This document shows positions 24,742-33,308 of a stretch of 52,000 nucleotides of DNA, piece after piece. The stretch is taken from NCBI GenBank assembly GCA_964410625.1, contig CAYPHY010000035.1, forward strand, positions 1 to 52,000, given 5' to 3'. Both the position numbers and the translations under genes were made by a program. A model generated the notes under the pieces. It did not search any database and had not been told where the DNA came from. It saw only the letters and a list, made by a program, of their open reading frames with translations. The DNA is from CAYPHY01 sp964410625 (GTDB lineage: Bacteria; Chloroflexota; Anaerolineae; Promineifilales; Promineifilaceae). Position 1 is the first letter of the stretch, and every line of letters starts with the position of its first letter.

Positions 24742-25744
24742 ATTCGTAAAGCCAGCAACGCACCGTGTGACCAGGGGCGATGGGTTTCAACTCCGGTTCC
24801 TCTTCCGTGCAGATCGTCAAGTTGTGTTGTATACGGGCTACACAACGCGGCGCAAATTTGCAGCCGACGGGCAGATCGATCAGGTTGGGAACGGAGCCAG
24901 GAATGGTAGTTAGTTCTTTCTCTGCCTGTCCTAAGACGGGTGTGGAACCGATCAGCGCGTCGGTATAAGGATGCTTGGGGGCTTTGAATAGCTCCGTGAC
25001 CGGCGCTTGTTCGACGATACGGCCGGCATACATCACATTCACCCGATCACACATCTCCGCCACGACACCCAGATCATGGGTGATCAGCACGATAGCCGTT
25101 TCCATCTTGGAGCGTAGATTGCGCATCAGATCGAGGATTTGCGCCTGGATGGTCACATCGAGCGCGGTTGTCGGCTCATCGGCGATCAGCAGTTCCGGCA
25201 CACAGGCGAGGGCCATAGCGATCATTACGCGCTGGGCCATACCACCAGAAAGCTCGTGGGGGAAGGCCTTAACGCGGGATTCGGGATCAGGGACGCCGAC
25301 CATGCCTAGAAGCTCGACGGCGCGTTTTTGGCCTGCTTCGCGGCCGACATCCTGATGGATTTGCAACACCTCGGCCAGCTGGTCGCCCACTCGAAAGACG
25401 GGGTTCAGGCTGCTTTGCGGCTGCTGGAAGATCATCGAGATGCGGTTGCCACGAATGTCCACCATTCGTGATTCGGAGAGTTTTAATAAGTCCTGATTAT
25501 CAAAGATAATTTGCCCATCCAGGATTTTTCCCGGTTGGGCGATGAGACGCATAATTGAAAGTGAGGTAACACTCTTGCCGCAGCCGGACTCGCCAACCAG
25601 GCCAACAACTTCGCCGCGTTTGACATCAAAATCAATGCCATCAACAGCCTGGACGATACCGGCTTCGGTGAAAAACTGTGTTTTTAAGTTCCTGACGTGC
25701 AGGATGGAGTCGCTATGAGCGTGATTTCCGTTTTCGCGAGCCAC
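24740..25744 (-). CDS. Peptide ABC transporter ATP-binding protein (DppD/OppD type)
   Basis: A 334-residue ATPase. Walker A GLVGESGCGKSVTSLSIM (about 52), signature LSGGMAQRVMIAMALA, Walker B LLIADEPTTALDVT and the C-terminal GCKFAPRCVARIQHN extension. It pairs with the DppF-like protein as the two motor domains of the importer. GTG start with GAGGAG before it. 14 bp separate it from the permease gene. Its last codons lie in repeat DNA. Confidence 0.94.
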   Translation of the reverse strand: MARENGNHAHSDSILHVRNLKTQFFTEAGIVQAVDGIDFDVKRGEVVGLVGESGCGKSVTSLSIMRLIAQPGKILDGQIIFDNQDLLKLSESRMVDIRGNRISMIFQQPQSSLNPVFRVGDQLAEVLQIHQDVGREAGQKRAVELLGMVGVPDPESRVKAFPHELSGGMAQRVMIAMALACVPELLIADEPTTALDVTIQAQILDLMRNLRSKMETAIVLITHDLGVVAEMCDRVNVMYAGRIVEQAPVTELFKAPKHPYTDALIGSTPVLGQAEKELTTIPGSVPNLIDLPVGCKFAPRCVARIQHNLTICTEEEPELKPIAPGHTVRCWLYE

Positions 25745-25758
25745 TGGTTCTCCTCAAA

Positions 25759-26736
25759 TTAGAGCTTCAAGCGCGGATCGAGTGCATCGCGCAATCCATC
25801 GCCGATGTAATTGAAGGCCAGCGATGTGATAAAAATCATCAGACCTGGATAGAGTGCTTTCCAAGGGGCGGTGAACATATCGCGCTGTACCCCTTGTAGC
25901 ATATTACCCCATGTAGCCACGGGGGGTTGAATACCAAAGCCGAGAAAACTCAGCGCAGATTCGGTGATGATCACGCCACCGAGCGCCAAGGTCGCATTGA
26001 CGATGATCGGCGGAAATGAGTTGGGCATCATGTGGCGTGTAATAATCTGCAGATCGCTCATGCCGAGTGCGCGAGAAGCTTCCGTAAATTCCTGGTTCCG
26101 CAAGCTTAGCACCATCCCCCGCGCCAGACGACAAGAGCCGGTCCAACTCAAAAAGGAGAGAATAACGATGATCACCACTGCCTGGCTCCACTCAGGCGCA
26201 AGGAAGGGTATTCGCAGATCGCGCAGGATGGAGGCCAGGGTAAGCAAAAGGGGCAGCGTGGGAAGGATAATCACAAATTCAACGATGCGCTGGATTAAAC
26301 TATCAATTCGGCCGCCGAAGTAGCCGGAAATCGCCCCCATAAACATCCCAAAGAGTTCCGAGAAGAGGGTGACGGTGAAAGCGATAAAGAGGGAGAGGCG
26401 GCCAGCCACCAACAGGCGGAAGAATACATCACGGCCGAGTTCATCCGTTCCCATCCAATGCTCAGAAGAGGGAGATGCGTTGCGGTTGGCCAGGTCTTGC
26501 CCGTCACGCGAATAGTTGATGTAGGCATCTTGCGTGTGGTTATAGTAGGTTCGCCCCGACATAATGATTGGCCCTAAAATGGTAACCAGGATGATCAGTG
26601 TCAGGACAACCAGACTGATGGTCGCCAAAGTATGGCGGCGCAGTCGCTTCCAATAGGTGACAATTAAGGGTTCCGGCTTATCGGTTAACAGCGCTTCTGC
26701 TTGTAGGGCGGTGACATCTAATTCTACAGCCGACAT
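25759..26736 (-). CDS. Peptide ABC transporter permease (DppC type)
   Basis: A 325-residue membrane protein. N-terminal cytoplasmic segment with a helix at about 35-57, a periplasmic loop to about 100, then the five-helix BPD_transp_1 domain. The coupling helix EAsRALGMSDLQIITRHMMPN is the EAA motif that contacts the ATPases. The typical C-terminal LGDGLRDALDPRLKL ending is present as YIGDGLRDALDPRLKL. It forms the channel with DppB. Confidence 0.93.
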   Translation of the reverse strand: MSAVELDVTALQAEALLTDKPEPLIVTYWKRLRRHTLATISLVVLTLIILVTILGPIIMSGRTYYNHTQDAYINYSRDGQDLANRNASPSSEHWMGTDELGRDVFFRLLVAGRLSLFIAFTVTLFSELFGMFMGAISGYFGGRIDSLIQRIVEFVIILPTLPLLLTLASILRDLRIPFLAPEWSQAVVIIVILSFLSWTGSCRLARGMVLSLRNQEFTEASRALGMSDLQIITRHMMPNSFPPIIVNATLALGGVIITESALSFLGFGIQPPVATWGNMLQGVQRDMFTAPWKALYPGLMIFITSLAFNYIGDGLRDALDPRLKL

Positions 26737-26746
26737 AGAAAACTCC

Positions 26747-26826
26747 TAATTATGAATTATGAAGGATGAATTATGAACAGAGGACGTATTCACAATTCTT
26801 AATTCATAATTCCTAATTCATAATTA
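26747..26826. repeat. Inverted AATTATGAATT repeat between permease genes
   Basis: TAATTATGAATTA (26747-26759) is exactly complementary to TAATTCATAATTA (26814-26826). Both arms continue with related units (GAAGGATGAATTATGAA; CAATTCTTAATTC). The right arm contains the stop codon of the upstream permease gene. Confidence 0.85.
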
Positions 26827-28011
26827 TTCAAACCGGATGCGCGGGTCAACGACTGTATAGAGAATGTCGCCGACCAGGGTGGCGATGACGACCAGCACGG
26901 CCGAGATGAAGAGAATCGCCATCACAATCGGCCAGTCGTCGCGGCCGAGGGCATCAATAAACAACCGCCCCATGCCAGGATAATTAAAAATCGTCTCCGT
27001 CAGAATCGCTCCGCTGAAGATGCCGGGAATCTGGAAGACGACAATGGTGATCAAAGGAATAAGCGCATTTCGCGCGGCGTGTTTGGCAATGACCACTCGC
27101 TCGACCAAACCTTTCGCGCGGGCGGTGCGGACGTAGTCCTGGCGCAATACCTCAAGCATGGAAGAACGCAGGAAGCGGCTCCAGCCAGCGAGGTAAAGCA
27201 AGGTCAGCACCGTAACGGGCAGAATCAGGTGGATAATGCGATCGGCTAGCGTATAGGGTTTGATTCCCAAAACGTCTTGAATACTACCGGCGGTGACACG
27301 GGTGGTGAATACATCTCCAGTGGGGAAGTAAGGGAGACCCCACTTTTGGAATTGCAGGCTGAAGAGGATGATTAGCAACAGACCAAACCAGAAGACCGGC
27401 ATAGCAATGCCAAAGAAGCTGAAGGTGGTTACGAAGTAGTCTAGCTTGGAATATTGCCTTACGGCTGAGATGATACCAATAGGGACCGCAATGAGCAGCG
27501 AAGTAACCGTGACGGTAGACATGAGAATGATGGTGTTGGTGACACGGCTACTAATGACGCTGGTGACCGTTTGACCGCGTGCCAGTGACCAGGAGCCACC
27601 CCAGTCCCAACGTAAGACCCCTTTGGTACAAGGCGCACTCCGGCCAGGGCTTGCGTTAGCATTCGTGCCACCGGCAGCACGGCAGGTGGGGGATTGAAAG
27701 TCCACCCAGGTTCCTGTGTCAAACATCTGCTTGGCCGACCCAGGATTGCCTAGCGCCGCTCCTACCTCATCCACCCAATCTTCTCCTGCCAGCCAGGTCA
27801 GGTAGGCAAGATAAAATGGTTTATTCAGACCAAGCATTTGCTCCAGCCGTGCAATTTCATCCTGACTGAAACGATTACGTGCATCAGAAGACATATTGAT
27901 GCCCGACAGCGGCCCACCGGGTACGGCATTGAGCAAGCCAAAGATAGCAATGGTCGCGAAAAGCACGACCATAATCATCTGCAGGCTGCGCCGGATGAGA
28001 TAGTTGGTCAT
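26824..28011 (-). CDS. Peptide ABC transporter permease (DppB type) with enlarged first loop
   Basis: A 395-residue membrane protein, longer than the usual 305-340. The helix at residues 9-30 is followed by a large extracytoplasmic loop (about 31-155) that includes two Cys in SPTCRAAGGTNANASPGRSAPC; these might form a disulfide. The BPD_transp_1 part follows, with EVLRQDYVRTARAKGLVERV as coupling helix and the ending DILYTVVDPRIRFE. The additional loop may interact with the binding protein. Start is ATG with GGAGGTGAAC upstream. Confidence 0.92.
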   Translation of the reverse strand: MTNYLIRRSLQMIMVVLFATIAIFGLLNAVPGGPLSGINMSSDARNRFSQDEIARLEQMLGLNKPFYLAYLTWLAGEDWVDEVGAALGNPGSAKQMFDTGTWVDFQSPTCRAAGGTNANASPGRSAPCTKGVLRWDWGGSWSLARGQTVTSVISSRVTNTIILMSTVTVTSLLIAVPIGIISAVRQYSKLDYFVTTFSFFGIAMPVFWFGLLLIILFSLQFQKWGLPYFPTGDVFTTRVTAGSIQDVLGIKPYTLADRIIHLILPVTVLTLLYLAGWSRFLRSSMLEVLRQDYVRTARAKGLVERVVIAKHAARNALIPLITIVVFQIPGIFSGAILTETIFNYPGMGRLFIDALGRDDWPIVMAILFISAVLVVIATLVGDILYTVVDPRIRFE

Positions 28012-28171
28012 TGTTCACCTCCAGAGTATTGCAGAGACACAGGATTGTTAAATTCTAGCAGATCGCAACCCTCTTCGTCAAAAACAACAACGGATGGAGA
28101 ATGAAACGGATTGGGTGCTACGATAGGCATTATCTGTTTATTTCTTCTATCCGTTGTTGTTCTAGTGATAG

Positions 28172-28211
28172 TAAAAGAGTAGTGGCGGCTTTGGGCCACC
28201 ACCACTCTTTT
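28172..28211 (-). terminator. Attenuating terminator between binding-protein and permease genes
   Basis: A hairpin (AAAAGAGT-AGTGG-CGGC ... GGCC-ACCACC-ACTCTTTT) lies 74 nt after the binding-protein stop. On the minus strand it is followed by TTTTAC. A partial terminator here would give more binding protein than membrane parts, a common ABC-importer arrangement. Confidence 0.75.
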
Positions 28212-28284
28212 CTAAAAGACCATTAAGGATTAGGCAGACACAAACACTGCCGTCCTCAAAGGTTGCCCATTACTAGGGCGCTGC

Positions 28285-30255
28285 TTACTGTTGCAGGTCG
28301 AACTCGTAGATGTTGTACAGTTCGGAGTTCTGGGTGGAATCGATGCTGTAGTTGAGCACCTCGGGACGGGTCGCGCCAACCTTCAAACGCAGGAAGAGCG
28401 GGATAATCGGCACGTCCTGGGAGAAGACGCGTTGCGCTTCCAGATGCCCTTCGCGATACTCATCCGTTCCGGGCAGGTTACCCAGAGCCTGCTGGCAGGC
28501 GACATCGAAATCAGGATTGTAATAGCCAGACTGGTTCTGACCACCCCAGCCAGAGTACGGTTGGCCAGTCGTCGGGTTGATCTCGCCGGCCGGACCGGGA
28601 ACCTGGCTCGACAGATAGAGGTTGCACGACGGCTCGACACCGGTCAACCAGGCAAACTCGCCCAGGTCAATCTTACGGCCGAACAACACACCATCCGGGC
28701 CATCAGCAAACCACTCGTCCGCCGGTAGATAGACGAGCTGGACATCAATACCACAGGCCAACATATTCTCTTTGAAGATCTGGGTCAGTTGCTGGCGCAT
28801 GGCGTTGCCGGCGGTCGTGCCCAGTTCAGGCGCAAACGGCTGACCATCTGGATCCTCGCGGATGCCATCACCATCGCTATCAACGAAGCCAGCTTCATCG
28901 AGCAAAGCATTGGCGGCCTCGACATCATATGCCCACTCGGTCACACCATCGGTCGGGTAGAGCGGGTGGACGCTGGGGACGTAAGTGTGGATGACTTCGG
29001 AACGGCCGTAGAGGATGTTGTCTACCATACCCTGGCGGTCGGTGCACATCGTCATCGCCTGGCGAACGCGAACGTCCTCGAACCAGTCGTAGCGAGCGTT
29101 GGGGTCAATCGGGTCAATGTTGAAGTCAATGTGCTCGTAGGTGGTACCGGTCTGGAAGTAGGGAACCAACAGACCACCGGCCTCGGCCTCGATCAGGAAC
29201 GGGGCCTGGTCGCTGGACATACCATCCTGGGTGGCGATGTCACATTGGCCGGAGAGCAACTGGGCCAACAACTGGTTGGTGTCGGGGATGAAGCGGAAGG
29301 TGACGCTATCAAGATAGGGCAGACCTTCGTCGGTGCGATAGTAATGCTCGTTGCGCGACAGGCGGATGCTGTCACCGGCGATCCATTCATCTACCTTGAA
29401 GGGGCCGTCACCGATGGGAACGCGGCTGGAGATTTCGGCCTCCAGCAATTCGGCCGCGCTCAGGTCACCAAATGCATGTTGGGGCATTGGTTGCCAGAAG
29501 TTGACGAAGTAGGTCGAGTCACGATAGCCCGGAACACTCGTCCAGCGCACGCTGAGGTCGCCGGTGGCCTCATAGCTGGCGGTGCGCTCGACCGTATACT
29601 TGACCGTGGGGGTGTCGGGGTCCAGCACCAGGTTGAAGCTGTAGACGGAGTCAGCAGCGGTGACGGGCGTGCCGTCAGACCAAACAGTTGGCAGCATGGT
29701 GAAGTCTACAACCATCTGGTCCATCATCACTGGCGTGCCGTCAAACTCGACTGTCTCACCGTCGACCGTTTGCACCATGTCGCCCACTTCCAATGCTTTC
29801 ACCACATCGTCGGCCGTGCGCACGGTGTCGCCTTCGGCTACTTCAACCGCGTTCAATACGGCGTCACCATCTTCCAGGCTGGGCAGTTTTTCCAAACCAT
29901 CGGCCTGGTAGGAATAGGAAAGGTTGGTGACGTAGTTGGTCAGGAAGGCGTGTTGCACGGCGCGGGCGGCAAGCATCGAGCCACCATACAGGTAGAGGGT
30001 GTCCGGCTCTTGCGCCTGGCAGATGACCATGTCCTTGGGGCCGGCGGGTTCTTCTACGGGGGCGGCCGTCACTTCAACGATCTCTTCAACGACGACCGTG
30101 ACCTCAACTTGTTCCCCTTCTTCAACAACGGTCTCCGTCACAATGCGGGTCACTTCGACGGTTTCCGTAACGGTTTGCGGCTGGCAAGCCACAAGAGCCA
30201 GCGCCGCCACCAGGACGAGCAGGGCAAAAAGCCCCAATCTTTTCTGATTTAACAT
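28285..30255 (-). CDS. Peptide ABC transporter substrate-binding lipoprotein
   Basis: A 656-residue SBP_bac_5 protein. Signal peptide with lipobox LALVAC|Q (Cys24), then a Thr/Val/Glu-rich linker made of repeated TETV/VEVT units (residues 26-70), typical of Chloroflexota solute-binding lipoproteins. The mature domain has MLPTVWSDGTPVTAADSVYS, the FRFIPDTNQLLAQLLSGQCD region and DVRVRQAMTMCTDRQGMVDN, all standard for dipeptide/oligopeptide binders. It captures the substrate outside the cell and gives it to DppBC. GAGGAGGAAG precedes the ATG. Long leader with regulatory elements upstream. Which peptide or other solute it binds cannot be told. Confidence 0.93.
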   Translation of the reverse strand: MLNQKRLGLFALLVLVAALALVACQPQTVTETVEVTRIVTETVVEEGEQVEVTVVVEEIVEVTAAPVEEPAGPKDMVICQAQEPDTLYLYGGSMLAARAVQHAFLTNYVTNLSYSYQADGLEKLPSLEDGDAVLNAVEVAEGDTVRTADDVVKALEVGDMVQTVDGETVEFDGTPVMMDQMVVDFTMLPTVWSDGTPVTAADSVYSFNLVLDPDTPTVKYTVERTASYEATGDLSVRWTSVPGYRDSTYFVNFWQPMPQHAFGDLSAAELLEAEISSRVPIGDGPFKVDEWIAGDSIRLSRNEHYYRTDEGLPYLDSVTFRFIPDTNQLLAQLLSGQCDIATQDGMSSDQAPFLIEAEAGGLLVPYFQTGTTYEHIDFNIDPIDPNARYDWFEDVRVRQAMTMCTDRQGMVDNILYGRSEVIHTYVPSVHPLYPTDGVTEWAYDVEAANALLDEAGFVDSDGDGIREDPDGQPFAPELGTTAGNAMRQQLTQIFKENMLACGIDVQLVYLPADEWFADGPDGVLFGRKIDLGEFAWLTGVEPSCNLYLSSQVPGPAGEINPTTGQPYSGWGGQNQSGYYNPDFDVACQQALGNLPGTDEYREGHLEAQRVFSQDVPIIPLFLRLKVGATRPEVLNYSIDSTQNSELYNIYEFDLQQ

Positions 30256-30456
30256 GTTTGAGTCTTCCTCCTCTAACGATTGTCAGATGGTGCCTATCTA
30301 TCGCTGATTAAGGGGTTTGCGAAGCTAGGCGTTTCGGTTAAGGGTAATTTTTCTAGCGACCGAGGTAATCTTTACGGCTCCTAAGGGGAAACGGCCGTAA
30401 ACAGTTGGCATTTATGTCGTTTGCATCACCTCCTCATTCCCTGTTGTCTCTTCCAA

Positions 30457-30511
30457 CCTCTAAGGTCAAAATTTTGGCTCCTGTCTGGTAATCGCATCAA
30501 GACCTCAGAAG
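30457..30511 (-). repeat. 55-nt conserved stem-loop element, copy C
   Basis: Read on the minus strand it begins CTTCTGAGGTCTTGATGCGA and ends TTTTGACCTTAGAGG. The two ends are inverted repeats (GAGGTC with GACCTT). Two further copies of 53-55 nt lie at 35289-35343 and 35492-35544, in the same orientation. This copy is in the leader of the binding-protein gene. Confidence 0.75.
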
Positions 30512-30565
30512 TCTATCCCAAGGACTCCGGGAGTTACGAACTCTGCTTCTATCTCTGTCGCCCAT

Positions 30566-30704
30566 AAAACAAAACACAGCCAGCTTAACGATATTGTTAG
30601 CCGACTGTGCTAAGAAAGGGCGCGTGACTCACGAAACAAGAGTTGTTCACACCAGTAAATAAAAAGAGAGTATAGGTAAAATTCGCAAAATTGAGTTGAT
30701 AAGT
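30566..30704 (-). ncRNA. Short promoter-to-terminator transcript upstream of the ABC importer
   Basis: A perfect promoter (30711-30739) would start a transcript near 30704. About 95 nt later a strong hairpin, CACAGTCGGCTAAC with GTTAAGCTGGCTGTG, is followed by TTTTGTTTT, a terminator. There is no start codon in between. This is either a small RNA or an attenuator that must be passed to reach the binding-protein gene 310 nt further on. Confidence 0.6.
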
Positions 30705-30710
30705 GCCCCC

Positions 30711-30739
30711 ATTATAGAGAAAAGAAAATCACCTGTCAA
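30711..30739 (-). promoter_or_regulatory. Consensus sigma-70 promoter
   Basis: On the minus strand TTGACA, 17 bp and TATAAT, an exact match to the bacterial consensus. It is followed by GGGGG. It drives the leader of the peptide importer. Confidence 0.88.
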
Positions 30740-30845
30740 CAAAGGGTCAAAAGAGGGGCAGAAGGGGTGGAGAGTGGGGAGGGGTGAGTGACGAGTGGAG
30801 AGTGGGGAGTCGCTTAATTGGCAAGGTGGCTTTTGTCCGGTGTCT

Positions 30846-31628
30846 TTAGAGATGGCCGGTCTTGGCCTGGGTGATGAATGGCTCGTAAGGGGTGGTGTCG
30901 CGGCCACTCTGGCGCAGGGTGTAATAATCCTGGATGATCATCGCCTGTTGTTCGCGGTTGAAGTGGGCAAAGGTACGGCCGACGTCACAGGCAAGCAGTA
31001 GACCTTGCGGGCCGCCATAGTTGTAGCAATCGCGCTTGGTCTTGATCAGCCAGAAGATGGCTTCGCCGAGATAGCGAGAACCAACCTGCTCATATTGGTA
31101 GACGTGGGTTAGTTCGTGGACAACAATCGGCCGGTTGGCACGTGTGTGGCGGCCAGTGCGTGGCAAGTTTATCGAATGCCAGGTGGCAAAGGCAAGATTC
31201 CCGTTCAGGCGAAAGAGCCAATCAAACACACCCCCCTCAACGACACGAATATCTCGGTAACGAAGCGCCGTTGGCCCCAGTATGTCCGACATCATCGTAA
31301 TCTCTTCCTCGCTTAGTGGGCTGGTGCGGCCGCCCAGGTGCATCAGAAACTGGCCTAGCTCCGGCCCGCCGAGCAGATCAAATAGCGCCACCGTCAATTG
31401 ATGGGGCCAGTGGGCCAGACGGCCGTTGGTTTGCCACAGCCAGAGGCGGCCTTGACCTTGTTGGATAGCCTGGATGAAGTCGGGAATGAAAAAAACGAGG
31501 CCCTTGAGTCCACTCCAGAGGAGGATGGCGAGTCGGCCGCTGCGCACAGGCAAATCACGCACCAAGTTGATCGGCCACAGCAGCAGATCGCGGAGGCGTT
31601 CGCGGAGCCAGTAGAGGAGGGAGTTCAT
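30846..31628 (-). CDS. Membrane-associated protein with HELTH metalloprotease-type motif
   Basis: A 260-residue protein. The N-terminus has hydrophobic patches (LLWPINLVRDL, ILLWSGLKGLVFFIPDFI) and may sit on the membrane. Residues about 170-180 read RPIVVHELTHVYQYEQVGS, an HExxH zinc-binding pattern with a Tyr-Gln after it. Near the C-terminus FNREQQAMIIQDYY resembles the ending of DUF4157-like / Vgr-related proteins. I suspect a metallopeptidase-like fold. The third zinc ligand is not obvious, so activity is open. It is a single gene; downstream lies the ABC leader, upstream tmRNA. Confidence 0.6.
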   Translation of the reverse strand: MNSLLYWLRERLRDLLLWPINLVRDLPVRSGRLAILLWSGLKGLVFFIPDFIQAIQQGQGRLWLWQTNGRLAHWPHQLTVALFDLLGGPELGQFLMHLGGRTSPLSEEEITMMSDILGPTALRYRDIRVVEGGVFDWLFRLNGNLAFATWHSINLPRTGRHTRANRPIVVHELTHVYQYEQVGSRYLGEAIFWLIKTKRDCYNYGGPQGLLLACDVGRTFAHFNREQQAMIIQDYYTLRQSGRDTTPYEPFITQAKTGHL

Positions 31629-31630
31629 GG

Positions 31631-31729
31631 TGTGTCTATTGGTATATGGGTATGTGGGTCTATTGGTGTATATAGATAAAATACCTCAATAAACCAATAC
31701 ACCAATATACTTATACACCAATATACAAG
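31631..31729. repeat. Inverted TATTGGTGTATA repeat
   Basis: TATTGGTGTATA (31661-31672) is exactly complementary to TATACACCAATA (31712-31723). Both arms consist of further degenerate units (TATTGGTATATGGG; ACCAATACACCAATA). Confidence 0.85.
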
Positions 31730-31732
31730 AAC

Positions 31733-31763
31733 AAAAAAGCACCCTCATACTGAGAGTGCTTTC
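31733..31763 (-). terminator. Terminator of tmRNA
   Basis: On the minus strand AAGCACTCTCA-GTA-TGAGGGTGCTTTTTT: a stem of about ten pairs with one mismatch and six T. It begins a few nt after the tmRNA 3' end. Confidence 0.9.
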
Positions 31764-31768
31764 TTCAA

Positions 31769-32179
31769 GGTGGAGATGGCGGGAATCGAACCCGCGTCCG
31801 AAAAATTCGACCTCTGAACGTCTACAGGTTTAGTCAGCCTATTTAATTTTCGCCAATGGGCGCCCCGGCCAACTGGGTCAGCCATCGGCTATCCGATTGA
31901 CCCCGAAAGGTCGCTCTAGCCATCCTATCGGCATCGGAATGGAGCACGTTGACTATAGTGACGCCTGGTTTTGCCCGGCCAACGAACGAAACAAGCCAGA
32001 CGGTGTTCCTTTGGAACATCTTTAACGCCTACGCGCTAGCTGCTTTAGGCAGCCATCGGCAGAGCGTTATATGCAGTCGTGCGATTGGCACTTATGCGTT
32101 GCTTCCAGTTTTACGAGTTGTAAAGCGTGCTCGACCTGCGATCCAGGGCCAGCCTTCCCCGTCGAAGCCTGACATCCCC
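31769..32179 (-). ncRNA. ssrA: Transfer-messenger RNA (tmRNA)
   Basis: The 5' end GGGGATG and the 3' CATCTCC form the acceptor stem (one G-U pair), with the T-arm GCGGGTTCGATTCCCGC next to it. The gene encodes discriminator A and CC; the final A is not encoded. The tag reading frame on the minus strand runs from 32089 to 32045: ANRTTAYNALPMAA, stop TAA, with GCC as resume codon. The tag is followed by the pseudoknot region. tmRNA with SmpB frees stalled ribosomes and marks the unfinished protein for proteolysis. A promoter with TATACT near 32195 on the minus strand is likely. Confidence 0.96.
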
Positions 32180-32235
32180 TAGATACATATAGTATAGCAC
32201 AATTGGGGAGGGGCGTCTATCAGATTATCGTAAGT

Positions 32236-32356
32236 AAGGAGTGGTCAGTTGACAGTAGCCAGAAGCAGAGGAGCAGGGGGGCGGAGGAGCAGAGGGGACT
32301 CAGAGGGTGAGAAGTTAGTTTCTCCTTTCTAAATCTCCAATCTCTAATTCCCAATT
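32236..32356. repeat. GA-rich arm plus CT-rich arm, intergenic
   Basis: GGAGCAGGGGGGCGGAGGAG (from about 32269) is nearly identical to the in-frame arm at 2672-2700. It is followed by TTCTCC/AATCTCCAATCTC units. It fills the gap between tmRNA and the SDR gene. Confidence 0.7.
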
Positions 32357-32363
32357 ATCGCTA

Positions 32364-33308
32364 CTATCGCAGAAAGCGGCGTCTGAGGCGACGGCCGAGA
32401 GCGCGAATATGGGGGCCAAAGGGGGTTTGGGTGGAGGCGATGAGGGCGCGATAGTGCCAGCCAGGGACGACGATGACCTGGTTGCTGCCCAGTTTGGCTA
32501 ATGATTCCTCGACTACGGCTTCGGCCGACATCCACACAGCACCAGGAATTTTCGAGCGATGGTCCGGCTCATACTCCGGGGTATCGTGAAATTCAGTGAG
32601 CGTAAAGCCGGGGCAAAGTGCCTGTACCTTAACCCCTGTCCCTGCTAATTCCGCCTGTAACGCCTCGGAAAAGGTATTGAGGTACGCTTTCGTTGCCCCA
32701 TAGTTCGCGCCCCCAGGGGTGGCAAAGAAAGCAGCGATAGAGGAGACGTTGATGATCGCTCCGGCCCTGCGCCGGACCAGAGCGGGCAGGGCGGCATGGA
32801 TGAGGCGCACGCTCGCCGTCAGATGGACGGTGATCATATCGAGTTGCGGTTGCAGGGCGATCTCGGCAAAGTCGCCTTGTGTGCCGAAGCCGGCGTTGTT
32901 GACCAGCAGCACCAGATCGTCAAGCTGCTCGATTCGCGCGGCGACCTGTTCAATGCCATCTTTGGTCGCGAGATCGGCCGTCACTACATCAACTTCCACG
33001 CTATAGCGGGAGGCCAATTCCGCGGCAAGCTGCCTAAGACGCTCCTCGCGGCGAGCAACGAGCAGCAGATCATATCCGGCGCGGGCCAATTGCCGGGCGA
33101 ACTCGGCACCAATGCCACTCGACGCGCCGGTAATCAATGCGCTTCCACGCGGTAAGACCAGTCCCAGACTGCTCCGCCGCTGACGAGCAAGCCATTGCCA
33201 AAGCGCAAGGCCGCCCAACAAACTCCCCGCAGCCGCCACTAAGCTTGTCTTGAAAATAGCAACAGATTGGCGCGAATGAACTTGAATTTTCATTGATCGG
33301 GTTGTCAT
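32364..33308 (-). CDS. Short-chain dehydrogenase/reductase
   Basis: A 314-residue classical SDR. A hydrophobic segment at about 23-43 may anchor it to the membrane. NAD(P)-binding motif TGASSGIG (about 59-66), VNNAGFG (about 135), catalytic Ser in NVSSIAAFFA and YGATKAY (Y-x3-K, about 179). The C-terminal residues are basic (RALGRRLRRRFLR). The substrate is unknown; acyl- or steroid-like ketones are usual for this group. Its start overlaps the lysC stop (ATGA), so it is co-translated with aspartate kinase, though no pathway link is evident. An alternative ATG lies 5 codons in. Confidence 0.9.
   Translation of the reverse strand: MTTRSMKIQVHSRQSVAIFKTSLVAAAGSLLGGLALWQWLARQRRSSLGLVLPRGSALITGASSGIGAEFARQLARAGYDLLLVARREERLRQLAAELASRYSVEVDVVTADLATKDGIEQVAARIEQLDDLVLLVNNAGFGTQGDFAEIALQPQLDMITVHLTASVRLIHAALPALVRRRAGAIINVSSIAAFFATPGGANYGATKAYLNTFSEALQAELAGTGVKVQALCPGFTLTEFHDTPEYEPDHRSKIPGAVWMSAEAVVEESLAKLGSNQVIVVPGWHYRALIASTQTPFGPHIRALGRRLRRRFLR

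Larger units (their letters stand above)
30256..30845. other. Long intergenic leader region of the peptide importer
   Basis: No protein gene is supported. From right to left on the minus strand it holds a GA-rich simple repeat (30770-30815, GTGGAGAGTGGGG units), the consensus promoter, a promoter-proximal terminator, the 55-nt element and the ribosome binding site GAGGAGGAAG. A very short frame (ATG CAA ACG ACA TAA, near 30418-30432) is preceded by GAGGAGG; it could be a leader peptide but is too short to claim. Confidence 0.6.

Noticed and set aside
28789..30252. Long open frame on the plus strand opposite the peptide-binding protein
   Set aside because: It is the mirror of a well-supported lipoprotein gene with clear motifs; its own product is Val/Gly/His-rich with no domain.
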